Part shown: piece by piece, positions 25,457-35,021 of the stretch | Layout of the letters: every line of letters begins with the position of its first letter | Position numbering within the stretch: the stretch's first letter is position 1 | Assembly (NCBI RefSeq): GCF_029278565.1 | Contig: NZ_CP119559.1 | Span: 2,418,001-2,482,000 of the forward strand | DNA length: 64,000 nucleotides | Direction of reading: 5' to 3' | Origin: Haloarcula halophila | GTDB taxonomy: Archaea; Halobacteriota; Halobacteria; Halobacteriales; Haloarculaceae | Notes under the pieces: generated by a model | The model's database searches: none | What the model saw: the letters and a program-made list of their open reading frames with translations, nothing else | Told to the model about the DNA's origin: nothing | Translations under genes and position numbers: made by a program

Positions 25457-26836
25457 ATGGTCGAACATGACAGTTTAGACTCGGTTATGAAGCGGCGACA
25501 GTACCTCACAGCACTCGGCGTCGGTGCCGCGGCCAGCGTGGCCGGCTGTTCGGGTGACGGTGGTTCGGGTGACGGTGGCTCCGGTGGCTCGGACGGATCG
25601 AGTGGCTCGGGTGGCTCGGGCGATACCGACAGCTCCAGCGGTTCTGGGGGCGGACAGTGGGACGGTGAACTCGAAGTCCTCCACGGCTGGGCCGGCGGTG
25701 ACGGCGAGGCGGCGGTCAACGCCCTCATCGAGGTATTCCAGGAGGAGTTCCCCGAGATGTCGACGAACTTCCAGGCGGTCGGGGCGAGCGCGAACGTCAA
25801 CCTGAACGCGACGATCCTCCGGCGGCTGGTCAACGGCAACCCGATGAGTTCCTTCGCCAACTGGCCGGGACAGAACCTCGAACGGTACCGCGGGAACCTC
25901 ATGGACCTCGAAGCGGACGTCTGGGACGCCGAGGGGTACAAGGACGTGATGCAACAGCGGGCGATCGAACTCAACACGTTCAACGGGAAGATGCCCGCCG
26001 TCCCGCTTGGCTCCCACCGGATGAACAACCTCTTCTACAACATCTCGGCGTTCGAAGAGGCCGGCATCGACCCCGACAGCCTCGACAGTATCGAGGCGTT
26101 GATGAGTGCGCTCGATACGCTCCAATCGGAGACCGACATCGTGCCGATGGGGCAGGCCATGGTCGCGCCGTGGACGGTCCTCCAGCTGTGGGCGCAGGTA
26201 CTCATGGGACAGGCCGGCATCGACGCCTACATGGACTTCATCGAGGGCAACGGCGACCGCGCGGCGATGATCGAGGCCCTGGAAATCGTCCGGGACATCC
26301 AGCAGAACTACATCACCGACGACGCCTCCACGTCCAGTTTCACCGATATGGGCGGGAAGATGATCAACGGCGAGGTCGCCTGTATGCACCAGGGTAACTG
26401 GCTCGCGGGCCAGTTCCGCGTCGACGACTCGTTCAACTACCAGGAGCAGTGGGACTGGGTCCCCTTCCCGGGCACCGAGGGCACCTACACCTACCACATC
26501 GACTCCATCGTCGCTCCGGCGAACAACCCGACGAGAGACGAGACCGTCGCCTGGCAGAAGTTCGTCGGAACCAAGCAGGCTCAGATCGCGTTCAACAATC
26601 TCAAGGGTTCGGTCCCGCTGCGGACCGACATCGATCCGGGCGAACTGGGCGATTTCATCGCCATGAACTACGAACACCTGACGAGTTCGGACCGCTACCC
26701 GCCGACCATCGCCCACGGGCTGGCGGTGCCGCCCGAGCAACTCGGTGCGTGCCGGACGGCGCTGAGCAACAACATGATGGGACCGTACGACGTCGAAGCC
26801 GCGGCCGACGCGCTGCTGGACGCCGTCTCCGGATAG
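25457..26836 (+). CDS. xacG: ABC sugar-binding lipoprotein (XacG-like)
   Basis: 459 residues from ATG at 25457, about 28 bases after a TATA-like AAATTTAACA, suggesting a leaderless transcript; an in-frame ATG at 25487 would begin at MKRRQYL. A twin-arginine signal (Arg13-Arg14) leads to lipobox VAGC (Cys31), then a Gly/Ser-rich linker (about 32-65) as in haloarchaeal solute-binding lipoproteins. The rest is a family-1 extracellular sugar-binding protein (LEVLHGWAGGDGEAAVNALI, FANWPGQNLERY, GEVACMHQGNWLAGQF). It heads the importer operon and would deliver a sugar to the permeases XacH/XacI-like below. Confidence 0.85.
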   Translation: MVEHDSLDSVMKRRQYLTALGVGAAASVAGCSGDGGSGDGGSGGSDGSSGSGGSGDTDSSSGSGGGQWDGELEVLHGWAGGDGEAAVNALIEVFQEEFPEMSTNFQAVGASANVNLNATILRRLVNGNPMSSFANWPGQNLERYRGNLMDLEADVWDAEGYKDVMQQRAIELNTFNGKMPAVPLGSHRMNNLFYNISAFEEAGIDPDSLDSIEALMSALDTLQSETDIVPMGQAMVAPWTVLQLWAQVLMGQAGIDAYMDFIEGNGDRAAMIEALEIVRDIQQNYITDDASTSSFTDMGGKMINGEVACMHQGNWLAGQFRVDDSFNYQEQWDWVPFPGTEGTYTYHIDSIVAPANNPTRDETVAWQKFVGTKQAQIAFNNLKGSVPLRTDIDPGELGDFIAMNYEHLTSSDRYPPTIAHGLAVPPEQLGACRTALSNNMMGPYDVEAAADALLDAVSG

Positions 26837-26887
26837 CCGAGCCGGTACCTACACGTTTTATTACGTAGGAGAGAAACCACTACAGCT

Positions 26888-27838
26888 ATGGGTACGCACG
26901 AAACCAAAGAGACGACCACACAGTCGTCGGAGGAAGTCGGCTGGGAGACGAAGCTCAGATACTTCCTCAACAGCGACTTCGTCCGGTCGTCGCCGTTCTG
27001 GGGGATCCCGCTCGTCATCATGGGTATCGCCGTCTACGGCGGGATGGGGTTCAACATCGCCATCTCGCTGACCGACGCCCGGGGGTTGACGCCGCCGGAC
27101 TACAGCAACCTCGACCTAGATATGTACGGACAGGTGCTGGGGAGCGAGGCCTTCCTCACGGCGGCACAGAACAACCTCGTCCTGCTCGTGGTGTTTACCA
27201 CCATCTGTCTGTTCCTCGGGCTGTTCCTCGCTATCCTGCTCGACCAGGGGATCCGCTACAACAACACGGTCCAGACGATCTATCTGCTGCCGATGAGCCT
27301 CTCGTTCGTCATCACGGCACAGATGTGGCTCTGGATGTTCAACACCAACAACGGGCTGTTGAACATCATCGTGACGACGCTGGGGTTCCAGCCCGTCCAG
27401 TGGATCGGGAACCCCGGCATCGCGTTGGGGTCGGTCATCTTCGCGCTCATCTGGCAGTTCAGCGGCTACACGATGGTCGTCTACCTCGCCGGCCTGCGCT
27501 CCCTCCCGGACGATCAGTTCGAAGCCGCCCGCGTCGACGGCGCGAGCACGATCAAGACCTACCTCCGCATCATCGTCCCACAGATGAAGGAGGCCTCGGT
27601 CAGCGCGGCCGTCGTGTTGATGGTGTTCGCCCTCAAGGCCTTTACTTTCCTGTACTCGCTGACCGGGCGCTACCGGCCACCCAACGGGACGGACATCCTG
27701 GCGACGCTGATGGTCCGGGAGGCGTTCAAGTTCGGGAAGTGGGCCTACGCCGCGAGTATCGCGACGTACCTCCTGATTCTCGCGCTCGGGGTCATCGCGC
27801 CGTACCTCTACTACCAGTACAGACAGGGGAGTCTCTGA
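26888..27838 (+). CDS. xacH: ABC sugar permease subunit 1 (XacH-like)
   Basis: 316 residues with six hydrophobic segments. The cytoplasmic EAA loop is visible as FEAARVDGASTIKTYLRIIV, the contact site for the ATPase. The MalF-type N-terminus starts with a short acidic leader (MGTHETKETTTQSSEEVGW). The stop is 1 base before the start of the next permease gene, so the two are co-transcribed. It pairs with the following permease to form the membrane channel of the importer. Confidence 0.88.
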   Translation: MGTHETKETTTQSSEEVGWETKLRYFLNSDFVRSSPFWGIPLVIMGIAVYGGMGFNIAISLTDARGLTPPDYSNLDLDMYGQVLGSEAFLTAAQNNLVLLVVFTTICLFLGLFLAILLDQGIRYNNTVQTIYLLPMSLSFVITAQMWLWMFNTNNGLLNIIVTTLGFQPVQWIGNPGIALGSVIFALIWQFSGYTMVVYLAGLRSLPDDQFEAARVDGASTIKTYLRIIVPQMKEASVSAAVVLMVFALKAFTFLYSLTGRYRPPNGTDILATLMVREAFKFGKWAYAASIATYLLILALGVIAPYLYYQYRQGSL

Positions 27839-27839
27839 C

Positions 27840-28775
27840 ATGTCACAATCAACACCTGATTCGACGTTCGACGTCGCATCGCTCGTCGAGGACGTGAGCC
27901 TGAAACGCATCGGCCAGTACGTGCTGGTCATCCTCTTCATCGGCTTCTTCCTCTCGCCGCTACAGACCGGTCTCATGACCGCGTTCAAGACCAACGAGGC
28001 GGTCGCGCGGACGATCCCGCTCGTCCCGCCGAGCGCCTCCGGGTTCACGCTGGGCAACCTCCAGTTCGCGCTCAACGAACTCTCGGGTGCCTTCTTCAAC
28101 TCGCTGTTCATGGCCATCCCGGCGACCATCGGGAGCGTCCTGTTCGGGAGCATGGCTGCCTACGGGCTGACGATGGTCCGCTGGCGCGGTCAGACCGCGG
28201 TCCTGATGCTGTTCCTCGTCGGCATCTTCCTGCCCTATCAGGCCGTGCTGGTCCCGCTGGCCCGCTTCTGGAACAACATCTTCCCGCTCGCGTCCATGCT
28301 CGCCCCGGCGTTCGGTGCGCTCCCGGTTCTCGAACCCTACCACTCGAACCTCGTCCCGCTGATGATCACCCACATCGCCTACGGGATTCCGATCTGTACC
28401 ATCCTGTTCCGGTCGTACTACCAGAGCCTCCCGGGTTCGCTCGTCGAGGCCGCGAAGATCGACGGGGCCTCCCTCTCGAAGATCTACCGCCGGGTGTTGC
28501 TCCCCATCTCGAAGCCGATGTTCGGCGTCGTGTTCATCTACCAGTTCACGCAGATCTACAACGAGTTCCTCTTCGCGTTCACGCTCATCACGGGGTCGGA
28601 CACCCCCGAGGCTGTCGTGACGCTCATCCTTCCGGCCGTGGGAGCGTCCACCTCCGGTGTCGACTTCGGCATCAGGATGTCCGCGTCGTTCCTCGCGGCC
28701 ATCCCGACGTTGTTGATCTACGTCGCCTTCGCCGAACAGTTCGCCAAAGGGCTCCAGACCGAGGGAGGTGCCTGA
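27840..28775 (+). CDS. xacI: ABC sugar permease subunit 2 (XacI-like)
   Basis: 311 residues, six hydrophobic segments, MalG type. The EAA loop is LVEAAKIDGASLSKIYRRVL. It starts one base after the previous stop. It ends just before the first ATPase gene, whose start lies 1 base beyond the stop and whose ribosome-binding sequence (GGGAGGTG, 28763-28770) overlaps the end of this gene. With the previous permease it forms the translocation pore. Confidence 0.88.
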   Translation: MSQSTPDSTFDVASLVEDVSLKRIGQYVLVILFIGFFLSPLQTGLMTAFKTNEAVARTIPLVPPSASGFTLGNLQFALNELSGAFFNSLFMAIPATIGSVLFGSMAAYGLTMVRWRGQTAVLMLFLVGIFLPYQAVLVPLARFWNNIFPLASMLAPAFGALPVLEPYHSNLVPLMITHIAYGIPICTILFRSYYQSLPGSLVEAAKIDGASLSKIYRRVLLPISKPMFGVVFIYQFTQIYNEFLFAFTLITGSDTPEAVVTLILPAVGASTSGVDFGIRMSASFLAAIPTLLIYVAFAEQFAKGLQTEGGA

Positions 28776-28776
28776 G

Positions 28777-29922
28777 ATGGGAGCGATCACGATCGACCGG
28801 CTGACCAAGGAGTTCGGCGACACGACGGCGGTCGAGGACCTCTCGATCGCGATCGAGGACGGCGAGTTCCTCGTGCTGGTCGGTCCCTCCGGCTGTGGGA
28901 AGTCGACCACGCTTCGCTGTCTGGCGGGGCTGGAGACGCCCACGTCCGGCGACGTCTACATCGCCGAGGATCACATGAACTACCGGGTGCCACAGAACCG
29001 TGACATCGCCATGGTGTTCCAGGACTACGCGCTGTATCCACACATGACCGTCCGGGAGAACATGCGCTTTGGCCTCGAAGAGGAGGCGGGGTACACCGCC
29101 GCCGAGCGCGAGGAACGCGTCGAGGAGATCGCCGCGATGCTCAGCATCGAGGAGTTGCTCGACCGCAAACCCGAGGAACTCTCGGGCGGCCAACAACAGC
29201 GGGTGGCGCTGGGACGGGCGATCGTCCGGGACCCCGAGGTGTTCCTGATGGACGAACCGCTCTCGAACCTGGACGCGAAACTCCGGGCCGAGATGCGCAC
29301 CGAACTCCAGCAACTCCAGGAGCAGTTCGGGGTCACCACCGTCTACGTCACCCACAACCAGACCGAGGCGATGACGATGTCAGACCGCATCGCCGTGATG
29401 AACGACGGGCAACTCCAGCAGGTCGGCCGGCCCCTGGAGCTGTACCACGCGCCCGCGAACCGTTTCGTCGCCGGCTTCATCGGCGAGCCATCGATGAACT
29501 TCATCCACGGGCGCGTCGAGCGCGGGACGTTCCTCGGCCGGTTCGTCGAGTACCCCTTCGACAGCGGCATCCGAGAAGCCGTCGACGGCGTCGAGAACGT
29601 CGTGTTGGGCGTCCGGCCGGAGGACATCGGGCTCGAACCGGCCGACAGACACGCCGGCCCGCCCCGCGACCACGAGTTCCCTATGGAGGTGACGGTCGTG
29701 GAGCCACACGGCGACCAGAACGTCGTCCACCTGAACCACCCCGAAGATACGGCGGCCGAGGAGCTCTTACACGCTCTGACCGGCGGGACCGACATCTTCG
29801 AGGCCGGCCAGTCGGTCGTCGCCACCCTCGATCCCGACGACGTCCACGTCTTCGACGCCGAGAGCGGCGAGGCGTTGCACACGCGCCGAGAGGTCGAGGC
29901 CACGGAGGTGACGAACGTCTGA
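28777..29922 (+). CDS. xacJ: ABC transporter ATPase 1, MalK-like (XacJ-like)
   Basis: 381 residues from ATG at 28777. Walker A GPSGCGKST, Q-loop region MVFQDYALYPH, signature LSGGQQQRVALGRAI, Walker B VFLMDEP and the H-loop VTHNQTEAM are all present. The C-terminal 140 residues form a regulatory TOBE-like domain (VLGVRPEDIGL). The Asn after the switch His differs from the more usual Asp (seen in its neighbour). A GTG at 28768 is a less likely start. It forms a tandem pair with the next ATPase; together they could work as a heterodimer, as proposed for Haloferax XacJ/XacK. Confidence 0.9.
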   Translation: MGAITIDRLTKEFGDTTAVEDLSIAIEDGEFLVLVGPSGCGKSTTLRCLAGLETPTSGDVYIAEDHMNYRVPQNRDIAMVFQDYALYPHMTVRENMRFGLEEEAGYTAAEREERVEEIAAMLSIEELLDRKPEELSGGQQQRVALGRAIVRDPEVFLMDEPLSNLDAKLRAEMRTELQQLQEQFGVTTVYVTHNQTEAMTMSDRIAVMNDGQLQQVGRPLELYHAPANRFVAGFIGEPSMNFIHGRVERGTFLGRFVEYPFDSGIREAVDGVENVVLGVRPEDIGLEPADRHAGPPRDHEFPMEVTVVEPHGDQNVVHLNHPEDTAAEELLHALTGGTDIFEAGQSVVATLDPDDVHVFDAESGEALHTRREVEATEVTNV

Positions 29923-31067
29923 TGGCCCGACTCGTACTTGACGACGTGACCAAGGTGTTCGAGGACGGCGACGAGGAGATCGTCGCGGTCGAGGATATCT
30001 CCGTCGAGATCCCCGACGGCGAGTTCCTGGTGCTGGTCGGCCCCTCCGGCTGTGGGAAATCCACGACGCTCCGGATGATCGCCGGGCTGGAGACGGTCAC
30101 GGACGGCGAGATCCGTCTCGACGACGCGGTCCAGAACGGCGTGCGGACACAGGACCGCGACATCGCCATGGTGTTCCAGTCCTACGCGCTGTATCCACAC
30201 AAGACTGCCCGGGGGAACATGTCCTTCGGGCTGGAGGAGGCGACCGACCTCTCGGACGCCGAGATCGACGAGCGGGTCACCGAGGTCGCGTCGATGATGG
30301 GCATCGAGGACCTGCTGGACCGCCACCCCGGCGAGCTCTCGGGCGGCCAGCAACAGCGGGTGGCGCTTGGACGGGCGATCGTCCGGGATCCCGAGGTGTT
30401 CCTGATGGACGAGCCACTCTCGAACCTCGACGCGAAGCTCCGGGCCGAGATGCGTACCGAACTCCAGCAACTCCAGGAGCAACTCGGCGTCACGACGGTC
30501 TACGTCACCCACGACCAGACCGAGGCGATGACGATGTCCGACCGCATCGCCGTGATGAACGACGGCCGCCTCCAGCAGGTCGGCCGGCCACTGGAGCTGT
30601 ACCACGAGCCGACGAACCTCTTCGTGGCGCAGTTCATCGGCGAGCCCTCGATGAACTTCCTGTCGGGTCGCCACGAGAACAGCACCTTCGTCGCCGACCG
30701 GCTCCAGTACCCGTTCCCCGAGACAGTCGCCGACGCCGTCGGGGGAGCGACAGACCTCGTGTTGGGCATCCGTCCAGAGGACATCGAACTCGACGGTGCC
30801 GACGGCGATAGCGCTCACGAGTTCGAGATGACGGCGACGGTCGTCGAGCCGATGGGCAACCAGAACGTCGTCCACCTCGCGTTCCCCGGCGAGACCGAGG
30901 GGACCGAGGACCTCGTCGCGACGACGGACGGCCGACAGCGAATCGAGAGCGGCGCGACGGTGACGGCTCACGTGCCCGTCGAGGCGATCCACGTCTTCGA
31001 CGCCGAGAGCGGCGAGGCGCTCTACACCCGTGACATGGCGTTCGCCGAGCAGGAACCGATGTTGTAA
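29922..31067 (+). CDS. xacK: ABC transporter ATPase 2, MalK-like (XacK-like)
   Basis: 381 residues. The start overlaps the previous stop by one base (TGATG), so the pair is translationally coupled. Walker A GPSGCGKST, signature LSGGQQQRVALGRAI, Walker B VFLMDEP and H-loop VTHDQTEAM are intact, with a C-terminal TOBE-like domain (LGIRPEDIELDGADG). The central third is nearly identical in DNA to the upstream ATPase while both ends differ, so the pair arose by tandem duplication with later gene conversion or strong constraint. It energises sugar uptake. Confidence 0.9.
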   Translation: MARLVLDDVTKVFEDGDEEIVAVEDISVEIPDGEFLVLVGPSGCGKSTTLRMIAGLETVTDGEIRLDDAVQNGVRTQDRDIAMVFQSYALYPHKTARGNMSFGLEEATDLSDAEIDERVTEVASMMGIEDLLDRHPGELSGGQQQRVALGRAIVRDPEVFLMDEPLSNLDAKLRAEMRTELQQLQEQLGVTTVYVTHDQTEAMTMSDRIAVMNDGRLQQVGRPLELYHEPTNLFVAQFIGEPSMNFLSGRHENSTFVADRLQYPFPETVADAVGGATDLVLGIRPEDIELDGADGDSAHEFEMTATVVEPMGNQNVVHLAFPGETEGTEDLVATTDGRQRIESGATVTAHVPVEAIHVFDAESGEALYTRDMAFAEQEPML

Positions 31068-31105
31068 GGATCGCTACGTTCCACCGAACGACTTCTCCGG
31101 CCGGG

Positions 31106-31879
31106 TCAGAACGCGCTGTCCGCGAAGCCGCCGTCGACGGTGAGGACCTCGCCCGTGACGAACGAGGCGGCGTCGCTGGCCAGGAAGACGGCCGCGCCGA
31201 CGATCTCCTCGCGCTCCGCGACCCGGCCCAGCGGGGTTCGCTCGTCGATCTCCACTCGCTTTTCGGTCCCCTCGGCGTAGGTGTCCTCGTTCTGCGGCGT
31301 GATGACGAACCCGGGGGCGATGGCGTTGACCCGTATCTCTGGGGCGAGTTCTTTCGCCGACGCGCGTGTGAACGATTCCACACCGCCCTTGGCCGCGGCG
31401 TAGGCCGGGAGGTCGGCCATCGCGAGGCGGGCCGCCAGCGACGAGATGTTGACGACCGCGCCGTCGCCGTCCATGCCCGGGACCAGCGCCTGGGTCACCC
31501 GCCGGACCCCGTCGAGAGCCACGTCGGTGACGAAGTCCCAGTCGTCGTCGCCGATCCCGAGTACCGATTCGCGGGAGATCGCGCCCTGTGAGGCGACGAC
31601 GACGTCGATCCCGCCCAACTCCGACACGGCGGTCTCCCGGAGGTCGTCGAGGGTCTCCCGCTCGGTCACGTCACAGGTCTGACGGGCGGTGTCGACGCCG
31701 CGGGCCTCGATCGCGTCGGCCGTCTCCGCGACGGCGTCCGTGCTCCGGCTGGTAGCGATGACGTCGGCACCCTCGCTCGCGAACCCGAGGGCGATGGCCT
31801 GTCCGATCCCGCTCGTGCCGCCGACGACGACGGCGCGTTTGCCCGCAAGCGAGACTGGCGTGTGCTCGTAGGAAGGCAT
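31106..31879 (-). CDS. Short-chain dehydrogenase/reductase
   Basis: 257 residues from ATG at 31879 (MPSYEHTPVSLAG). Motifs are GGTSGIGQ (cofactor), VVASQGA, NISS and catalytic YAAAK. The pattern matches gluconate or 2-keto-3-deoxygluconate dehydrogenase-like SDRs; the exact substrate is not given by motifs. It is divergent from the zinc alcohol dehydrogenase across a 97-base shared promoter region and convergent with the ATPase operon. It may oxidise a deoxy-keto sugar acid in a diketo-hydrolase type route. Confidence 0.82.
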   Translation of the reverse strand: MPSYEHTPVSLAGKRAVVVGGTSGIGQAIALGFASEGADVIATSRSTDAVAETADAIEARGVDTARQTCDVTERETLDDLRETAVSELGGIDVVVASQGAISRESVLGIGDDDWDFVTDVALDGVRRVTQALVPGMDGDGAVVNISSLAARLAMADLPAYAAAKGGVESFTRASAKELAPEIRVNAIAPGFVITPQNEDTYAEGTEKRVEIDERTPLGRVAEREEIVGAAVFLASDAASFVTGEVLTVDGGFADSAF

Positions 31880-31976
31880 ACAGGCGGTGTCGTCGCGGCC
31901 GTATTTGGTCTTTGTGGAGCCTCCCGGACGGGTCGCCAACCATAGAATTATTAGGGGCGACCAAGTTGTTCGGGGT

Positions 31977-33020
31977 ATGAGAGGGTTAGCGAAAGTGCGC
32001 CGTAGCCACGGCGCGATGGAACTCGTCGACCGGGACCGTCCGGAACCAGCGCCCGACGAAGCACTCGTCGAGGTCGACTACGCCGGCCTCTGTGGCAGCG
32101 ACGCCGGGATCTACGAGTTCGAGTCGGCCTTCGAGCGGATGGATCTGCCGACGGTCATCGGTCACGAGTACGCCGGCCGGATCGTCGAAACCGGCGACGC
32201 GGTCTCGAAGTTCGCCGTCGGCGACCGCGTCGTCGAGCGACCGATCCGGGGCTGTGGGGACTGCTATCAGTGCGAGATCGGCGAATCGAACGTCTGCCAG
32301 GACGCGGTCATCACCGGCGTCGACCACGACGGGGCCTACGAGCAGTTCGTCGCCGTCCCGGAACGGGCGCTCCACCCCGTCCCGGAGTCGGTCCCCCAAC
32401 AGCACGCCGCCGTCGTCGAACCGACGAGCATCGGCGCTCGGGCCGTCATCGAGAACTCCCGGGTGACCGCCGGTGACCGCGTCCTCGTCGAGGGTCCCGG
32501 CCCGATCGGCCTCCTGACCGCCCAGATCGCGCGCGCACAGGGCGGGACGGTCGTCGTCTCCGGCGTCGGCCAGGACGCGGAGTACCGGCTCCCGCTGGCC
32601 CGGGAGCTGGGGTTCGAGACGATCAACATCGCCGAGGAGGACGCGGCCGCCCGGCGAACGGAACTCACCGACGGGGTCGGCTACGACGTCGTCTTCGACA
32701 CGACGGGTCACCCGTCGGGGCTGCCGTCGGCCGTCGAGGAGGTCCGGAAAGGGGGCCAGATCGTCCTCGTCGGACAGACCGGCGAGACGACGATGGAGTA
32801 CTCCCCGCTGGTCCGCTCGGAGATCGACCTCCAATGCTCGTACGCCTCGATGTACGACGACTTCGAGCGGTCGCTCCGCCTGATCGACAGCGGTGCGGTC
32901 GACTGCGAGACGTTCGTCGACGACCGGTTCTCGCTGACGGCGGCCGACGAGGCGTTCGAGGCGTTCCTCGCGGGCGAGACCTGCAAGCCGGTGTTCGATG
33001 TCAGCGAACTCCACGGCTGA
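31977..33020 (+). CDS. Zinc-dependent alcohol/sugar dehydrogenase
   Basis: 347 residues from ATG at 31977. Catalytic zinc ligands Cys39, His63 and Glu64 (GLCGSD, GHEYAG) and four structural-zinc Cys (93, 96, 99, 107; RGCGDCYQCEIGESNVC) place it in the medium-chain alcohol dehydrogenase family, threonine/sorbitol dehydrogenase type. A Rossmann motif VLVEGPGPIGLLTA follows. It heads a run of genes on the plus strand. The substrate is probably a sugar or polyol entering the oxidative pathway, but this is context only. Confidence 0.82.
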   Translation: MRGLAKVRRSHGAMELVDRDRPEPAPDEALVEVDYAGLCGSDAGIYEFESAFERMDLPTVIGHEYAGRIVETGDAVSKFAVGDRVVERPIRGCGDCYQCEIGESNVCQDAVITGVDHDGAYEQFVAVPERALHPVPESVPQQHAAVVEPTSIGARAVIENSRVTAGDRVLVEGPGPIGLLTAQIARAQGGTVVVSGVGQDAEYRLPLARELGFETINIAEEDAAARRTELTDGVGYDVVFDTTGHPSGLPSAVEEVRKGGQIVLVGQTGETTMEYSPLVRSEIDLQCSYASMYDDFERSLRLIDSGAVDCETFVDDRFSLTAADEAFEAFLAGETCKPVFDVSELHG

Positions 33021-33081
33021 CATACACGATCGCTTACACCTTTCAGAAGGTTTTACACCGCCCGGTCGGTAGCCCGTCGCA

Positions 33082-34155
33082 ATGAAAGAGTGGTTCGACA
33101 ACTACGACGCCCGCGACTGGCAGACGACCACCGAGGGAACCGTCCGGTTCGCGCTACTCGGCCTGGGCTGGTGGACGATCGACGTGGCACTTCCGGCCAT
33201 CGCGAACTCGGAACTCGCCGAGGTGACGACGCTGGTCAGTTCCTCGGTGGAGAAAGCCCAACGCCTGGCCGCCGACAACGGCGTCGAACACGGCATCAGC
33301 TACGACGGCTTCCACGACGGCGAGGCGGCCGACGCGTACGACGCGGTCTACGTCGGGACGCCCAACGCCTACCACCTGGAGTACGTCGAGACCGCGGCCG
33401 ACCTCGGCAAGGCAGTGCTCTGTGAGAAACCCATGGAGTCGACCGTCGAGCGCGCGGAACGGCTCGTCGAGACCTGCGAGCAGGCCGGCGTCGACCTGAT
33501 GATCGCCTACCGGATGCACACCGACCCGGCCGTCCGGCAGGCGCGAGCGCTCATCGAGGACGGGTTCATCGGCGAGCCCGTGTCGGTCTACGGGAACAAC
33601 AGCCAGCCGCTGCTGGAGATGATCCCCGACCACGACCAGTGGCGCGTCGACCCGGAGCTCTCGGGCTACGGGACGTCCGTCATGGACCTGGGTATCTACT
33701 CGCTGAACACCGCCCGGTTCCTGCTGGGTCGGGACCCGGTCACGGTCCAGGCCCGAATGAGCAGCCACCACGAGGCGTTCTCGGCCGTCCCCGACGAGCG
33801 CTCCGGCGCGCTGCTCACGCTGGAAGACGGCGTGACGATGGTGACCACCTCCAGCCAGCGGGCCCAGGAGGACACCCAGCTCAAAATCACCGGCACGGCG
33901 GGGCAGATCGACATGCACCCGGCGTTCCACGGCGAGTGCCGGCTCCACCTCTCGCGGGGCGAGGTCTCGGGCACCGTCGAACAGACGGCCTTCGACTCAC
34001 AGCGGGAGATGCGCGAGGAGTTCGACTACTTCGCAGACCGCGTCCTCACCGGCGGGGAGATCGTCGCCGACGGGCGCCACGGGCTCGAAGACATGCGCAT
34101 CATCCGGGCGATCCACGAGGCCGCCGACACGGGCGAGATCGTCACCCTCGACTGA
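33082..34155 (+). CDS. xacA: D-xylose 1-dehydrogenase (NADP+), Gfo/Idh/MocA family (XacA-like)
   Basis: 357 residues. The start MKEWFDNYDARDW and RFALLGLGWWTIDVALPAIA are close to haloarchaeal xylose dehydrogenases (gfo6/XacA), which oxidise D-xylose or L-arabinose to the lactone with NADP+. A Rossmann fold (GLGWWTID) and the EKPMES motif with its catalytic Lys are present, followed by the characteristic C-terminal beta sheet. The gene precedes the IclR regulator by 38 bases. Gene name is from memory of homologs, so moderately confident. Confidence 0.83.
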   Translation: MKEWFDNYDARDWQTTTEGTVRFALLGLGWWTIDVALPAIANSELAEVTTLVSSSVEKAQRLAADNGVEHGISYDGFHDGEAADAYDAVYVGTPNAYHLEYVETAADLGKAVLCEKPMESTVERAERLVETCEQAGVDLMIAYRMHTDPAVRQARALIEDGFIGEPVSVYGNNSQPLLEMIPDHDQWRVDPELSGYGTSVMDLGIYSLNTARFLLGRDPVTVQARMSSHHEAFSAVPDERSGALLTLEDGVTMVTTSSQRAQEDTQLKITGTAGQIDMHPAFHGECRLHLSRGEVSGTVEQTAFDSQREMREEFDYFADRVLTGGEIVADGRHGLEDMRIIRAIHEAADTGEIVTLD

Positions 34156-34193
34156 CACCAACCGTTTTGTAGGTTTATCACGATAGTTCCTGC

Positions 34194-34958
34194 ATGTCCA
34201 AACCAGCAAAGAACCCACTCCAGTCGGTCACGACGACGTTCGAGATCCTCAACGCGCTGAAGGCGCTCGACGGGGCGGGCGTGACCGAGTTGGCGCGACA
34301 TCTCGACATTCCGAAAAGCACCGTGCACAACTACCTCAGTACGCTCGAACAGGAGGAGTACGTCGTCAGGGAGGACACCGAGTACCGGGTCGGACTCCGG
34401 TTTCTCGAACTCGGGGCGTACGCCCGACACGTCCAGCAGCTCTTCGAGATCGCGAAGCCCGAGGTCGACCGCCTCGCCGAGGAGACCGGAGAGCTCGCCA
34501 ACCTGCTCGTCGAGGAACACGGCCGGGGATCGTATCTCTACCGTACGTACGGCGACCAGGCGGTCCGAGTGAAAGCACACGTCGGGACTCGCGTCCCGCT
34601 GCACACGACCGCGCTCGGAAAGGCCATCCTCGCCTTTCTCTCCCCCGAAGAGGTCGACGAGATCGTCGACCGTCACGGGCTCGACGCGCCGACCGAGCAG
34701 TCGATCAGCAGCCGAGAAGAACTCGACGAGGCGCTCGCGGAGATCCGCGACCGTGGCGTCGCCTTCGACGACGAGGAGCGGATCGACGGCCTGCGCTGTG
34801 TCGCCGCGCCGGTCAGGGACGACGGTGACGAGGTCATCGGCGCGATCAGCGCCTCCGGCCCGACGAACCGACTCCAGGGCGACCGGTTCCGCGAGGAGCT
34901 AGCACAGAAGGTGTTGGAGGTCGCCAACGTCATCGAACTCAACGTGACCTACTCGTAG
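34194..34958 (+). CDS. xacR: IclR-family transcriptional regulator (XacR-like)
   Basis: 254 residues. The N-terminal winged helix (about 8-60) has GVTELARHLDIPKSTVHNYL; the C-terminal IclR effector domain (about 80-250) has RVPLHTTALGKAILAFLS and FDDEERIDGLRCVAAPVRDD. IclR proteins bind small sugar acids or aromatics and act as repressors or activators. In Haloferax XacR controls the pentose genes, and this gene sits immediately after the XacA-like gene, so it probably senses a pathway intermediate. The operator sites are not identified. Confidence 0.82.
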   Translation: MSKPAKNPLQSVTTTFEILNALKALDGAGVTELARHLDIPKSTVHNYLSTLEQEEYVVREDTEYRVGLRFLELGAYARHVQQLFEIAKPEVDRLAEETGELANLLVEEHGRGSYLYRTYGDQAVRVKAHVGTRVPLHTTALGKAILAFLSPEEVDEIVDRHGLDAPTEQSISSREELDEALAEIRDRGVAFDDEERIDGLRCVAAPVRDDGDEVIGAISASGPTNRLQGDRFREELAQKVLEVANVIELNVTYS

Positions 34959-35021
34959 ACAGTCGACGCCGACGACCCCTGCGACGGCAACATTTATGCC
35001 CTTCTCGGCCGCCCTGTGGGT

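Noticed and set aside
29343-30992. 549-codon antisense frame across the two ATPase genes
   Set aside because: It spans two well-defined ABC ATPase genes on the other strand and shows no domain; this is a GC-bias artefact.
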